DNA of 64,000 bases from Hypericum androsaemum. Its lineage: Eukaryota; Streptophyta; Magnoliopsida; Malpighiales; Hypericaceae. Below, piece by piece: positions 34,478 to 46,128 of the stretch. Both the position numbers and the translations under genes were made by a program. The DNA lies in NCBI GenBank assembly GCA_963995505.1, contig OZ023188.1, forward strand, positions 16,443,912 through 16,507,911, given 5' to 3'. The notes below the pieces were generated by a model. The model ran no database searches, was not told the origin of the DNA, and saw nothing but the letters and a program-made list of their open reading frames with translations. Each line of letters starts with the position of its first letter. Position 1 is the first letter of the stretch.

Positions 34478-36515
34478 TATATATATATTTTTGAAGGTTA
34501 AAGATCATGTATATTAAAGACTTAGGTTGGGAAATCAGTGAACAAGAGGGCATTCAAGTCCTTCGGAAAAATTACAAGCCAGCCCCAAGGAGCGTGCCAA
34601 GTCTGAAATATTTGCAGAACCAATCTGCAACATGATTCTGCGATCTAGAGATCAAGCAAAGCTTACAATTTGGTAAATCACCTAACAAAGATCTAATCCT
34701 AAAGACAAGAGATTCAACTTGCCAAAAGACTAAAGAGGGTAGATCATTAACAAAATTGTAAGCTAGAAGACAATTGGTTTTCACCAGAGACGGCTGAGAA
34801 GGGAATTCGACTTTGACAAGGTGTAAAGCCAACTCCAACGCGAGCAATTTAGCTTCCAGGGGCGATGAAGCACTCCTTAGATTACACTGGCCTTCGATGA
34901 TGAGGCCTAAATAATTCCTTGCAACCGCATCTCCACAGTAGGAGAATTCTCCTCCTTCCAGGATGCATCGTCGTTGAGTTTGACTGTGCCAAAGCTTGGA
35001 GCAGCCCATGAGGTAGATTCACCAGGATCAGGGCACTGCAAAAATTCGGAACAGAAATGAGTTGCATTGTTTAAAGTTGCAACTGGGTCGATCAAAACAC
35101 CCTCAAACAAAAACTTATTTCTAGCCATCCAAATGCTCCAACAAATAAACATGGTCAGAGAAATAAGATCGATATCAGCAGGAGAGTGCAACAGTTCAAA
35201 CACAGCCTTCATCCAAGAACTAAAAGTAGGATGACAATCATGGTTAAATTTGAAACCAAAACAGCTTGAAAGCCAAGTAGCCCTTACATGGTGACATTCA
35301 ATCATTGCATGAATAACAGATTCAATCAAATTCCCACAAACTTGACAAATAGGAGGATTAGAGAGATGTCTCCTGAAAAGATTAGCCACTGTGGGAATGG
35401 CATTTCTGACCAATTTCCAATTGAAATTCTAAATTTTTGGGGGCACCTTCAACCTCCAAATGTCCTTCCAAATCCCTGGATCAAAAGGAGATGAATTTGT
35501 GTCAAGAACCTGTATATTCCAAGAAACCAAATGTATTGCCTTAAAGACTTGATAACCCCGCGACACAGAGTAGCGACCATCATTGCTGAATTTCCATAAG
35601 AACTTGTCAGGGGACCCAAGATTGTTCAAGCAGACATGGGAAATGGCATCATGTTCAGCTTGACTAAAAAAGTGTTGAATAAGATCAAATTTTCAACTTC
35701 CAGTTGACAAAGAGATCAAATCCAAAATAGTTTTTAAAGGAGGAAAAGCTGCGTGATTACTGCCAGTCACACATGAGCCAGGTAATGCTGGAACCCAGGG
35801 GTCGTTCCAAGCATCAACAGAGAGGCCATTACCAATTTTGAAGAAGAGACCATCCACCAACGCCTCCTTCCCTGCAAAGATGTTGCTCCAAGTCCAGGAA
35901 GGATTATGGCCTTTAGAAGCACTCAACAAACTAGAGTTATTGAAATAAAGACCTTTCAACACTCTAAAACATAGTGAATTTTAGTTTTGGAAAAGTCTCC
36001 AAGCTTGTTTTGCGAGCAAAGTTAAATTAAAGATTCTCAGCTCCTTAAAACCAAGGCCACCCTGACCTTTAGGACAGGTAAGCTTGTCCCAACTTAATCA
36101 ATGGACTTTCCGCTTATCAACATCACCTGACCACCAAAACTTAGCAATCAGACTATTCATTTTTTTGAAAAAAACTACAAGGAAAAGTAAGCATTGCATA
36201 ACATAATAGGGGATAGAAGATAAAACAGCCTTGACTAACACTTCCCTACCAGCCATAGACAAAAGCTTTTATTTCCAACTACGAGTCTTAGCAAGCATGC
36301 GATCGAAAATAAAGGAAAAAGCCTCCTTTCTAGACCTGCTCCAAAAAGAAGGCAGACCTAGATATTTATCACCAACATGCATCTCCTTCATACCAAGGAT
36401 ATCAAGTATATCATGTCTAGACTCATCAGGTTCCCACTTGGAGAACAAAACACAAGATTTCTGGAAATTAATAGACTAACCAGAAATACCAGAAAATCTG
36501 TCTAAGAGAGATTTA
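34478..36515 (-). mobile_element. 5'-truncated LINE, minus strand, downstream of CEP-A'
   Basis: Splits DNA that is continuous in unit 1 at about 7935-7945. Its A-rich 3' end lies at the left (about 34478-34490, read as T-rich on the plus strand), so it points at CEP-A' from the other side. No clear target duplication was found. It is a different LINE subfamily from 30540-33484, with a different RNase H and 3' UTR. Confidence 0.8.
34572..36515 (-). pseudogene. LINE ORF2 C-terminal remnant, minus strand
   Basis: From the right: RT thumb region (INFQKSCVLFSKW, YLGLPSFWSRSRKEAF, SMAGREVLVKAVLSSIPYY), the KQAWRLFQN connector, then SWTWSNIFAGKEALVDGLFF and VDAWNDPWVP. A zf-RVT region (RHLSNPPICQVCGNLIESV, HAMIECHHVRATW, 35413 to about 35250) and an RNase H domain (VKLNDDASW, EAKLLALELAL, VKTNCLLAYNFV, QNHVADWFCKY, about 35010-34600) follow. 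Multiple stops and frameshifts; the endonuclease and RT core are missing. Confidence 0.85.
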
Positions 36516-37620
36516 ATGCGCCTGGCCTCAATAATTATTCAACATTTACTCGACTATTATTCAACATTTATTGCGGCTAAAGAGCATTTAATACAACGGC
36601 ATAAGACGTTGTCAAACTTAAGAAGTCTTAGGATTTAAACCATGATTAATGTATACATGGTGTTAAAATTTACTTTCAAAAATATTTATAGCTTTCAACA
36701 ACGTGCCTAATTACGAATGTTTCTGCTAAATAATGAAGAATTATACTAACTACAAATAAACATTTGTCAATAATGTATATTTGAGATCCAGATCTACGGC
36801 CAACCTATCGAGACAAGGAATTGTGCCATAATTAGGAAAAGCTTTAGCTACTTGGATATAGTAAAGTTATATATTCTTCCATAATACCCAATAAATTGTG
36901 CTTATCAAATGACTTTTTTATAAGTAAAATTTTATTCCAATATAAAATTGTGTTCGTATGTAAAGCTCTTGGGTGATAAATTCCTTGATTTACGAGGTTG
37001 CTTTTGCAACCTACCAAGTAAAATTCACTAGGAAATCCTCGGTAGAGAAAGAACCAAGTCTTTTATCAAACAATGTCGAGCTAATCTTTTATAATGTTAA
37101 GTATAGTTGAATCTTATTAGACTACTAGCTTAGAATTAAGTATCCCTTAATTAGTTATAAAAGAATTACTGTAAATTAGTTCATGTGAGCAAACTGCTAA
37201 CGGTGACCGATGCTCGTGCATACAGCCTAGCGAAAAAGGGAAGAATCAAATGCACTTTTGTTGTCTACCGCTTAGCCTAATTTACTTGTAATAAATAATA
37301 ATTGCAAAGATCCAGTGGCAGGAGCAAGCTGGGTGGGGTTCACTTTCCTGAAGGTGAGGAGGCAACAAGGACAATCCCTTTTGGGAGATTCTTCGCTTAT
37401 AATTAATTAATAATATTCTAGTGTTTAGGGCGGAGGAGGCGCATTTCATAGTTCATCAATCATTACCTTTTTGGTTTTCGTTTTGACTTGTTCGAGAAAA
37501 GAAATAACAAATTCACTTTGTTTTGGGGACGAAAAGCAACGGTTAGGGAGCCACCGCCATTGATTAGAGTGGGTTTGGTAGGTTAATTACCGTCGCCTAT
37601 CGAGTATAATGCATGTACAG
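36516..37620. other. No gene; contains the empty site of the 8432 retroposon
   Basis: Collinear with 7945-8414 and 10878-11314. Near 37160-37180 the sequence passes straight through where unit 1 carries the 2.4-kb ORF1-only retroposon. A small private stretch lies at about 36912-37070. Confidence 0.6.
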
Positions 37621-37948
37621 TGGAGAATCTCACATTACTAAATGCAATTGAGGTGGGCTAGTTTATGAGTTTGAAAAGTGCATCAACCTATTGCCTTAAG
37701 ATTTTGGATTCGGTATGGAAATTCTAACGTGATATGAGAGCGGGTTGATCTCGTGACCGTTGTTGTGCTTGCACAACCCCATTTCATCGCACGTTTGTGG
37801 AGTCAAAGCTCGTACAATATTCGGCCTGATGGGACTCATTTGAGAAGGCGTGTTAAGAATCTCACATCGATAAATACAAAAGTTGTGGACTAGTTTATAC
37901 GTGTGAAGTATTCATCAACCTATTATCTTTAGATTTTGGATTCTAGCA
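37621..37948 (+). mobile_element. TRIM retrotransposon (unit 2 copy)
   Basis: Terminal direct repeats of about 100 bp, 37621-37728 and 37851-37948, sharing AGAATCTCACAT, CATCAACCTATT and AGATTTTGGATTC. TGATATGAGAGC (37730-37741), a near match to the initiator-Met primer site, follows the 5' repeat. The 110-bp interior is non-coding. Shared with unit 1 (11315-11659). Confidence 0.8.
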
Positions 37949-38234
37949 TGTCCGTGTCTACTAGGTGATTTCCACAAAAACGAAAATTTCGAGACTTATC
38001 CATGATCTAGATATGAGGTTGCTCGAGAGAAATTTTTGGCATTCTATCAACATTGGTATGATTTATCATATATAATTAATAAGATTTCCTCATTTTCTTC
38101 AATTTACGCCATGTCTTGCATGGTTTCATTTCATTCTTCTAAATTTTATTAATTATTTTACTTTCTCCGTATCATACCAATTTTATGAAATATCTCTCAT
38201 GACATTTTTCGCAATGTCTACATCTCCAATTGAT

Positions 38235-38345
38235 ATGACATTGTAGCTATCAGTAGGTTTTTTGGTTTTTTTTCTGACTGTCTTCTCTTCTCCGTTTTTT
38301 TTTCTTCTAACATTTTTAATAAAGCATTTTACTTATTAAAAAAAA
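38235..38345 (+). mobile_element. Very short retroposon tail (111 bp)
   Basis: A pyrimidine-rich LINE-3'-UTR-like sequence ending in AAAAAAA is flanked by the 11-bp direct repeat CTCCAATTGAT (38224-38234 and 38346-38356). Unit 1 has a single CTCCAATTGAT and no insert (about 11898). It is an extremely 5'-truncated retroposition event. Confidence 0.85.
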
Positions 38346-38356
38346 CTCCAATTGAT

Positions 38357-40145
38357 GGAGATGGTGGATTAGTCAAATAAACCCTTTTGTAATTTGTTGC
38401 CAATTCGGATTTTGACATCTTAATTAAGTAATTAGCCTCCAATTCGTCGTAACCAGAAAGAGACACACCGATCCCACTCTGGAATATCGAAACAAATTAG
38501 CCACCCAACTCCAGTCCCACCTCCACAAGAGAAAGGCTTGGGAAAAAATTTCGCAATAAAATATAAGTGAGAACGTGGGGCCTTATAACAATTTTCTTCA
38601 ACATTCTCCGTGCAATGTATTGGTTAATTCGTAGTTGCTTCAAAAACAATTTAAGAGATTTAATTAATATTTCCTTGTTCTGTTCTGTGGTATTTATTTG
38701 AGCAGATTCCTTAAACAACTTCATTTTTTTGTAGTACTTAAAAGTTCTTTATTACTCCAATCATGTCATGAACTAAATAAATAAAAACTAAAAAGCTCTT
38801 AAATCAAGTTGTAAACAAGTTGTTATTTTAGCCAATGATATTTTGACTAATGACAAGGGTTTACAAAAATTAACGGAGATCTAATAATGACTAGGAAATG
38901 CAAAAATTTATTTTTCAAAAAAATAGTTATTACAGCTTATAAAAATATTTCGAGATAGAGTCATTAAAAATATAATGATATTAAAATATTTGTTGAACTT
39001 TATTTTCCAAAAATTTGCTAATATCTAAAATTTATATATATTTGTTGGCAAGGTCCACCAATTTGTAATTTGTTTATGACATGCGAGAAAAGGAACCGAC
39101 GCCTTGATTTTTTTATGAGGGGTTAACCCAAGCCTCGATAGCTGCAAGAGTCAAACCCAAGTAGAAGTGGTAATAAAATAAGGAAAACAGCTACAGAGAA
39201 AGTGAGAAAGAATCAGAGAGTCAAAAAGTAGTCTCTAAAAATCTTGAAAAGATGCCATATCGCCAATAATGAAGGGCAAACTCCGGTTGTTATATAAACC
39301 ACCCATTACTAATATAAATTTATTTAATTTTGGAAAATTTTATTTTAGTACCATTGAATATGATTGACTGATAAATATAATTTTGTATTTTAAAATGCAT
39401 CAATCAAATAATATTTTAATATTTTGAAACTTGAGAACATTGGATGCCTTTTCACATTGCCCGACCATCTGAAATGCCCATTGTAGAGTGTATCCTTAAA
39501 AGATACTTACATTAATGTTCAAACACCAAATAGGACCTTTTTGCGATTTTATGATTTGCCAGTAAAAAAACTAGTAAATTGTGCTACGGTACATTGTGTC
39601 TGATCAAATTATTGATATAGTCTCTTATGTTTCAGAAATTATTTTGTTGTTCTCTTTGTTTGTTCTATTCTATTATTTGGTTGCTAATTTTTTTAGTTTA
39701 TACCACTTAGTATTCGACTCACTCGATCGACTAATCTAGGTTTGAGACAAATAGTATCTTTGAAAAATATAAAACTATCTCAACAAACAAATATGTAACG
39801 ATGTTGTATTCCAAAGACCCTCAAACTCAAACATGGTTAAGCAAAAATAACTATTTTATCCATTGACTTAAGTATTTATTGGTAGTGATTAAGTTAATAC
39901 TATTGCTTTTTTTAGTAAAATTCTATTGATCTATATAGTTTTTGCAACTTGGTTATATATTGAGTGTAGAATATTTTCGTGACCGCAAACATTATTAAAA
40001 TTCTGGCACGGCAAAACTCAAAAAAGTTAATACTATTGCTAAACCTAAATATCAAGATTTGCCGTAAAAACCCAATGCAATTAGCGACAAATTTATTATC
40101 GGGCAGCAATGTCAATAAATAGCGAATCTTCGCCTTTCTGCGACA
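38357..40145. other. No gene seen
   Basis: AT-rich DNA collinear with 11909-13705 of unit 1. No open frame is conserved between the two copies. Confidence 0.5.
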
Positions 40146-40706
40146 TAGGGATGGCAATGGGTAGGATCTGGGTAGGATTCATAGGACCCAGATCTTTACC
40201 CTCTTTTTGAATGGTGAACCCAGATCTTTACCCTTATCCTCTTTAAAAATAAGAATTCGGGCAGGATCTGGGTTCCCAAAAAATGGACACGATCAGGGCG
40301 ACCCGTGGGTCCGTAATTTTTTTAAATTATTTAATTTTTAAAAAATTAAATTATCTTTTGATAATTTTTAAATAGTAATGAGACATTTTCATTCATTAAA
40401 GAAATCTATACAAAGAAACCAGACAAACAAATTCAAAAAAAATTGAAATCGAGTAAGTTAAAATTGAGAATTTGATATTATGTATAATAATTAATACATA
40501 TATATATATAATTTTAATATTAATTTAAAAAATTCAGGTAGGATGAGGGTAGGATCCTATAGATCCATATCCATGCCCTTATTCTTTTAAAATATCAGAA
40601 TTTGGGCAGGATCAAGATCTAGATTCGATCAAAATCAACAGATCTTGGACCTTTCGGGTCTGGATCAGAATAGACCCTCAGAGTAAGAGTTTAATTGTCA
40701 TCCCTA
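40146..40706. mobile_element. hAT-type MITE
   Basis: TIRs TAGGGATGGCAAT and ATTGTCATCCCTA. The flanks CTGCGACA (40138-40145) and CTGCGGCC (40707-40714) match at 6 of 8. Unit 1 has the uninterrupted CTGCGGCC (about 13698). The arms carry GGATCTGGGT/ACCCAGATC motifs. No coding capacity. Confidence 0.8.
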
Positions 40707-41983
40707 CTGCGGCCTTAAGATAGCACACAAAACATATATATCGCTCAGGCCGCCAGGGTTACTACATTTGTGATTCACTTGGACTTGGTCAAAGCAAAAG
40801 GTGTCCTAAACCCGATTCAAAAAAAGGTGTCCTAAACTTTCATACAAACCATCAGCATCTATTTTTCTATTACTGCGAAAAGGATATTTTTCCAGATGGT
40901 ATTAGGCGTGGAAAGTTTTTACAGAAATATATTTCAAATCTTAATAACTTGTAATTATAAGTGCAAATATTTACCAAAGCAAAAAAAGTCTATTTATCTA
41001 ATACTGTACAACCCAAAGACGACGGTATCACCATGGCTTATTTGGGTGGCTTTACTAAATTGAGCATGCTTTTTCATTTTTTTAGCATGCTTTTTCTTTA
41101 CTAAATTGAGCATGTTTTTTTCTAAATTGAGCATGCTTTTTCAGAATGGTGATTAATCGTGTTTTTTTAATTTCTTGTATTCCGAGTCGATATACATATT
41201 TAGAGTGACTCTCTCAATTGCGTATTCATTTTTTTATATCAACGTCCAAAATCCCTAAGATTACACCCATGCAGAAAAAAAATTGTCCACTCATTCTTTG
41301 AAAACGAGGTAAAATTCATTGTTATCCTATCCACCAAACTTAACATTTAGATCAACTCTCATTATTCTAAATTGAGTATTCTACTTGCACTGCAAGTACT
41401 AAATCATTGGTTCATTTATTGATTAAATAAATCGATAAAATAAGTCTTTGCCGCCCTCGCTGTTGTATTTAAACAATTCAAAGGGAATCGTTGATCATTC
41501 CAGTACAATCAGAGGTCGAGAGGAGCAGTCTCCAAGCTTCTATAAATGGAAGTGACCATTAGAGTTATTCTATACAAATTATAAGTTTTTTATGAAAAAC
41601 TATACAATTTATAAGTGAAATAACTCTTGTACTCATTATGGCAATTAATGACCCAATAATAATCTCCCGTAAATATAAAGATAATTAGGTTGTGGAATAT
41701 TTCCTCGTTTCAATCATTAGGACCATGTGTAAAAATCGTTAGAAACACAATAAGTTGGAAACACAACTTCTAATATTCAAGACAACTTTTATATCGTTAG
41801 GTTATGAAATCTACGCTACAACAAATAAGTTTATATTTATGCAATTTATAAATTTGCTCTGCATCAAACTCTCGATGGAGGAAATCATAATGTGGCCCTC
41901 TAATACCTTTTTCACCATCACGACCCGTCCAAATTGAAGCTCACTAGAGTGCACCCCAAATGTTAGATTCAACCTCTACTACC
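40707..41983. other. Upstream region of CEP-B', no gene
   Basis: Collinear with 13706-13790 and 15360-16500 of unit 1. Here it runs without interruption into the CEP-B' promoter. Confidence 0.6.
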
Positions 41984-41991
41984 TATAAATA
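41984..41991 (+). promoter_or_regulatory. TATA box of CEP-B'
   Basis: TATAAATA lies 131 bp upstream of the CEP-B' ATG, in a context otherwise shared with CEP-B (CCGGC..CCCATCAAAATTATAACC). Confidence 0.65.
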
Positions 41992-42121
41992 CCGGCATCC
42001 CATCAAAATTATAACCATCTCCCCATCAGCAAATTGGCGTATAGCTACTTGATTCCTTGAGTTTCTCACCATTTTTTTCCCTTAGCCTTCCACTATAATA
42101 TTGTCCCCGGCAACAATAGCC

Positions 42122-42544
42122 ATGGAAGTCCTTCCTCTACATAAACACGTCACCATTTTTCTTGCACTCGTTGCCGGTTTCCAAATCATGCGTGCCGTAG
42201 GGAGGCAAATCAAATCAACGAACACGCTTCTTTCCGACGAAAAAGTTTCGAAGTTGCCAATTTCAGGGAAAGGATCAATGCCCATTTCGCCACCAAGTGG
42301 AAGCAATGATATTGGCTTCCAATATGACTCGTCGGCTGTAGGGAATGAAGACGATTTCCGGCCAACGACGCCGGGAAAAAGCCCCGGAATCGGTCATTAT
42401 TTCCCGGAATGGGAGAGCGACCATGAGGGAGTTAGACCAAAGACGACGTCCGCAGCTACCACTTACGCGTCGACTGACGATTTCCGGCCAACAGCACCAG
42501 GTCACAGCCCAGGGGTCGGCCATTCATCCCAAACCAAGAATTAA
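42122..42544 (+). CDS. CEP hormone precursor, type B', two hormone motifs
   Basis: 140 residues from the ATG in GCCATGGAA; the longer frame would need a TTG. Signal peptide 1-27, prodomain KLPISGKGSMPISPPSG, and two CEP motifs: DFRPTTPGKSPGIGH at 78-92 and DFRPTAPGHSPGVGH at 120-134. Compared with CEP-B, the second hormone is identical and the first differs at position 9 (Lys for Ile). The consensus TATA box at 41984 is kept and there is no upstream LTR, so this copy may keep the ancestral regulation better than CEP-B. A long hairpin-forming MITE begins 35 bp after the stop. Single exon; both motifs intact. Confidence 0.95.
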   Translation: MEVLPLHKHVTIFLALVAGFQIMRAVGRQIKSTNTLLSDEKVSKLPISGKGSMPISPPSGSNDIGFQYDSSAVGNEDDFRPTTPGKSPGIGHYFPEWESDHEGVRPKTTSAATTYASTDDFRPTAPGHSPGVGHSSQTKN

Positions 42545-42579
42545 TAATTAATATTTCCGCCAAAAAGAAATTAATAATT

Positions 42580-43203
42580 GGGTTAAAGACAGTTAGGTAC
42601 CCTGTGTTTTAGACAATAGACACTTTACCCCTGTTTTGAAACATCCATAAAACACCCTGTGTTATTTAAAATCATAAAAGTATCAAATTAAAAAGTCCAT
42701 TATACCCCTTCCAAGAAAACAAAATTTCAATCTTCTTCTCCTCCTTCCCCTCCCATCTCCCCCTCTCTCTCTCTCACGGCACACTTCTTCCCTCCGGCCT
42801 CTTCCTTTGCTGGTTTATTTTTTTGAAAAGTTTTTTCTGGTTGTTTAAGTATGCCCAAAATCTAATACATTATTTATATAAGCTTGCAAGTCAATTAATC
42901 CATTGCATTCTGCCAATAAGAAGCTCAACAATACTAGGAAATTAATTCATTGCAACCTTTTCGTTCTTAATAATACAATATATAATCTGATTTTGGAATT
43001 GTTCGTGAGAGAGGGGGAGATGGGAGGGGAAGGAGGAGAAAGAAGATTGAAATTTTGTTTTGTTTTTTTGGAAGGGGTATAATGGACTTTTTAATATGAT
43101 ATTTTTATGATTTTAAATAATATAGGGTATTTTGTGAGTGTTTCAAATATGGGGGTAAAGTGTCTATTGTCTATAACACATGGTACCTAACTGTCTTTAA
43201 CTT
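42580..43203. mobile_element. Foldback MITE just after CEP-B'
   Basis: Arms of about 200 bp or more (42580-42790 and 42995-43203) are close inverted copies, starting GGTTAAAGACAGTTAGGTAC and ending GTACCTAACTGTCTTTAAC. The 9-bp direct repeat TTAATAATT flanks it (42571-42579 and 43204-43212). One arm carries a pure pyrimidine tract (about 42731-42777), the other its purine complement (about 43012-43054). A short TTCCGCCAAAAAG just to the left resembles the 3' tip of the 30540 LINE. Absent from CEP-B. Confidence 0.85.
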
Positions 43204-43652
43204 TTAATAATTAATATCTGATCATCCTTGTAAATTGCCCATTAATGCATAACATATTTAGAGCTCGTCGGAGAACTTTGTCATCATTCAAATGGTAATA
43301 CTCTACTTCAAATTGTTATCACTTATCAGGGTGCATATAGGAAACTACTTTGTATCATGTAATAATGTGTCTTTTTTTCTAATAATAATGTGTCATGTTA
43401 ACGTCTATGCATATAGTTAATTTATCGTTTAATCATGTTGGATTGGTCGTTCATTGTATCATGTCACTGTATGAAATGTTTGGATATCGGATTTGAAACC
43501 CTTTGACTTCCTTAGCCAGCTTGACGTGGATAATTCATATTAAACTTATTAATTATTTGACTAGACAATTAACTAAGTAAGTGTTTTTAAACAAAAAGGA
43601 TAAAATATAATGTTAAAACAGGAAACATATTATGTAAAATACCATAATATGC

Positions 43653-43847
43653 ATGGCGACATTTACCAAAAAACAATTGCCAAAAAAATATGGCGATATA
43701 AGAGCTTGTGCAGCTGTGCTTAATTCTAATAAAAAATTGGCAATAAACTCAAATGAATACTGGAAACAATTATTACAATTCCAACATGAGTCAGATTTGG
43801 TGTATGGGAATAATGAAAATGACCCATTTCCAAAATTATGGATGTAA
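43653..43847 (+). CDS. Short ORF of unknown identity, probably a gene relic
   Basis: 64 residues with non-random composition (ATFTKKQLPKKYGDIRAC, NSNEYWKQLLQFQHE, NDPFPKLWM). The same sequence is in unit 1 at about 18640-18835 with indels and a stop, so the frame is not under shared constraint. I do not recognise the family. It has no signal peptide and no nearby TATA box. It may be one exon of a lost gene or captured DNA. Confidence 0.25.
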   Translation: MATFTKKQLPKKYGDIRACAAVLNSNKKLAINSNEYWKQLLQFQHESDLVYGNNENDPFPKLWM

Positions 43848-44063
43848 TACATATATGGTTCAAATTTATCTTTTTAAAAAAATTTATTGAAATTTTTAAT
43901 TGAAATATAACAAATGACAAAATAATTATTTTTGAACAATCGTAAAAAAAATTAAGATGTTTCTCAATTAGTAGATGGCATCAAGGCCTTTCCTTTTTTA
44001 GGGAAAAAAGAAGATGGCATAAAGGCTCTGGATTATATACTCTGTTTTTTCTTGGTAAAGTTG

Positions 44064-44066
<3 letters not shown>

Positions 44067-44097
<31 letters not shown>
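44067..44097 (+). repeat. (AT)n microsatellite
   Basis: A perfect AT run of about 30 bp. The unit 1 counterpart (about 19054) has only a few units. Confidence 0.9.
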
Positions 44098-44099
<2 letters not shown>

Positions 44100-44377
44100 T
44101 CGATTGAGAGGTGTACAAAGAAAATGGTGTTTCTAGTAATTTCCAACATCCAGGAGGGAAAGATATCCTTCCATACAAAGAAGCAATCTCTCACTTTTAA
44201 CATATTTATGGTCCCCTATGGAGAAAAGGAAAAGGCGGGATAAAAACTAATGGACATGGTACTGATGAGAATTAAGATTTTTTATGTTCGAATTTTACAA
44301 TTATAATATTTACCACCAAAAATTACTTTTAAATAAATTAGTCGATTATCAAATATCAAAATCAGGCTGCAAGAATC

Positions 44378-45866
44378 AAGCCCGGATTGGGCACGGAATT
44401 CACTATTCCATCCCGTCCAAGAAAGGGGCAAAAAAGTCGATGCCCCTGACACGTCTGACGCAACTGACGTGTCTAGCGTGCATAAGGTGGTGGAGAAATG
44501 ACCCGCGCCTTGGGAAGAGGACCATATTTATATATTATTATTATTTCTTAATTGATTTTTTATTATTAATATTTGTAAATATTATTAAATATTATCGTAA
44601 CAGATTCTACCATTTTGTCATAATTGAATATGCCATTTTATCGTAATTGGACATGTCATTTTATCGTAATCAGGTATGCCATTTAACTTAACTGGACATG
44701 CCATTTGACATAACCGAGCCTGCCATTTGACAAACACCTTTCAGCTCCTTGGTCGACTATCAATTTCAAACATATTTTTGATGTCTTTACGCTTTGAATT
44801 TAGAGAAGTTATAAACTACAAAGTTGTAGATATACTTCTCAGCTTCAGACAACAACTTTAATCAATTCAATCAGGCTCCGGAGTAAGAAGTTATGACTCT
44901 CATACCGAAACCTGTCCTCGTAACTCGATCGACTCTTGACTTCAAACGTATTTTAGACATTCTTACACTCCTAATTTGGAGAAGTCATAAACTACAAAGT
45001 TATAGATATACATCTCAGCCTTTCCCAAAAACTTAAATCACCTCAATCAGACTCCGAAGTAAGAAGTTATAATTTTCCAACAGAAACTTATTGACAGCTT
45101 CTCCCCGTCGTTGGGCATGCCATTTGATATAACTGGGCATGCCATTTTTCATAAGCGAGCATGCCAATTTATCAAACCTAGGCATGCCATTTAATAAATA
45201 ACTGGATATGGCATTTAATTTATTAATTATATAACGGACATGCCATTTTACTTAACTGAGCATGCCATTAGACATAATCGGGCATGTCATTTAATACATC
45301 AGAATTAACCCAGATCTATATAAACAAATCCACCCAAAGCTACAATAAAAGAAAGAATCCGAAAAAAAAAGAAAAAAAGGAAGAGGAGGCATGAAAATCT
45401 TACATAATAAGATACAAAGGTAAAAAGACATGGAAGAAATCAATTAATATTTCAAGTGCGTGACTTTATTCCGGCCCTTCTTGCAAGACTCTCCGACGAC
45501 TTTAACTCCTTTCTCAAACAAAACCTTGAGCTCTTTGGCCCTCTCCTTCTCCTTTCTCCCAAATTTATTTGGTTTATGAATTTGTCTCTGCGAGTTTATT
45601 TGGTTTTGAAATTTAGGGTTGATTTTATTAAAGATTGGGGGAGAGAGAAAGATAGAAGGAGAAGAGGGAAAGCGTGGGAAGGACAGATGGGGAGAGAGAG
45701 GAGAGAGAGAGAGAATAAGGGAGAGATGGACGTAAAAGACAAAAATATCCCAAATAACTAGTACCGTCAGATCTCTGACGCGTGCCTAATCATCAAGATC
45801 AATGACTCTGATTAAACCCTGTAGGTACGGATTCTCTGTATTAGTACTTGGACCCAATCCACTTCC
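44378..45866. mobile_element. Mutator-like non-autonomous element with repeated modules
   Basis: Flanked by GCAAGAATC (44369-44377) and GCAAGAGTC (45867-45875), a 9-bp duplication with one mismatch. Unit 1 has the single site GCAAGAATCCTCC. The ends share GGATTGGG in inverted orientation at similar distance. Inside, about 44750-44910 and 44925-45085 are two copies of one module (CATAAACTACAAAGTTATAG, TCCGAAGTAAGAAGTTAT). CATGCCATTT-type repeats flank them (about 44620-44735 and 45110-45295). No transposase was found. Confidence 0.7.
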
Positions 45867-46128
45867 GCAAGAGTCCTCCTTTTTAGTTTTGGAAAACCAA
45901 TCATCACTAGGAATCTCTCATTTGATTTTGATTTTTTTTTACGAATGAAAACAAACATTAATGGAAAACCTATCATCACTAGGAATCTCTCATTTGATTT
46001 TCATTTTTTTTTACGAATGAAAACAAACATTATCGGGATCCCAAGCAATTTAACGTTTACCAACCAAACTCACGAGCGCCAGATAGCAGCAATCTCGGTG
46101 CGCGATTCAAAAGCTGGTGCAATTAATT

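Larger units (their letters stand above)
43213..44377. other. 3' flank of CEP-B' with short ORF and AT repeat
   Basis: Collinear with 18060-19143 and 20446-20780. It holds the 43653 ORF and the 44067 (AT)n run and nothing else recognised. Confidence 0.5.

Noticed and set aside
44052..44178. ORFs with a (YI)n tract
   Set aside because: Translation of an (AT)n microsatellite.
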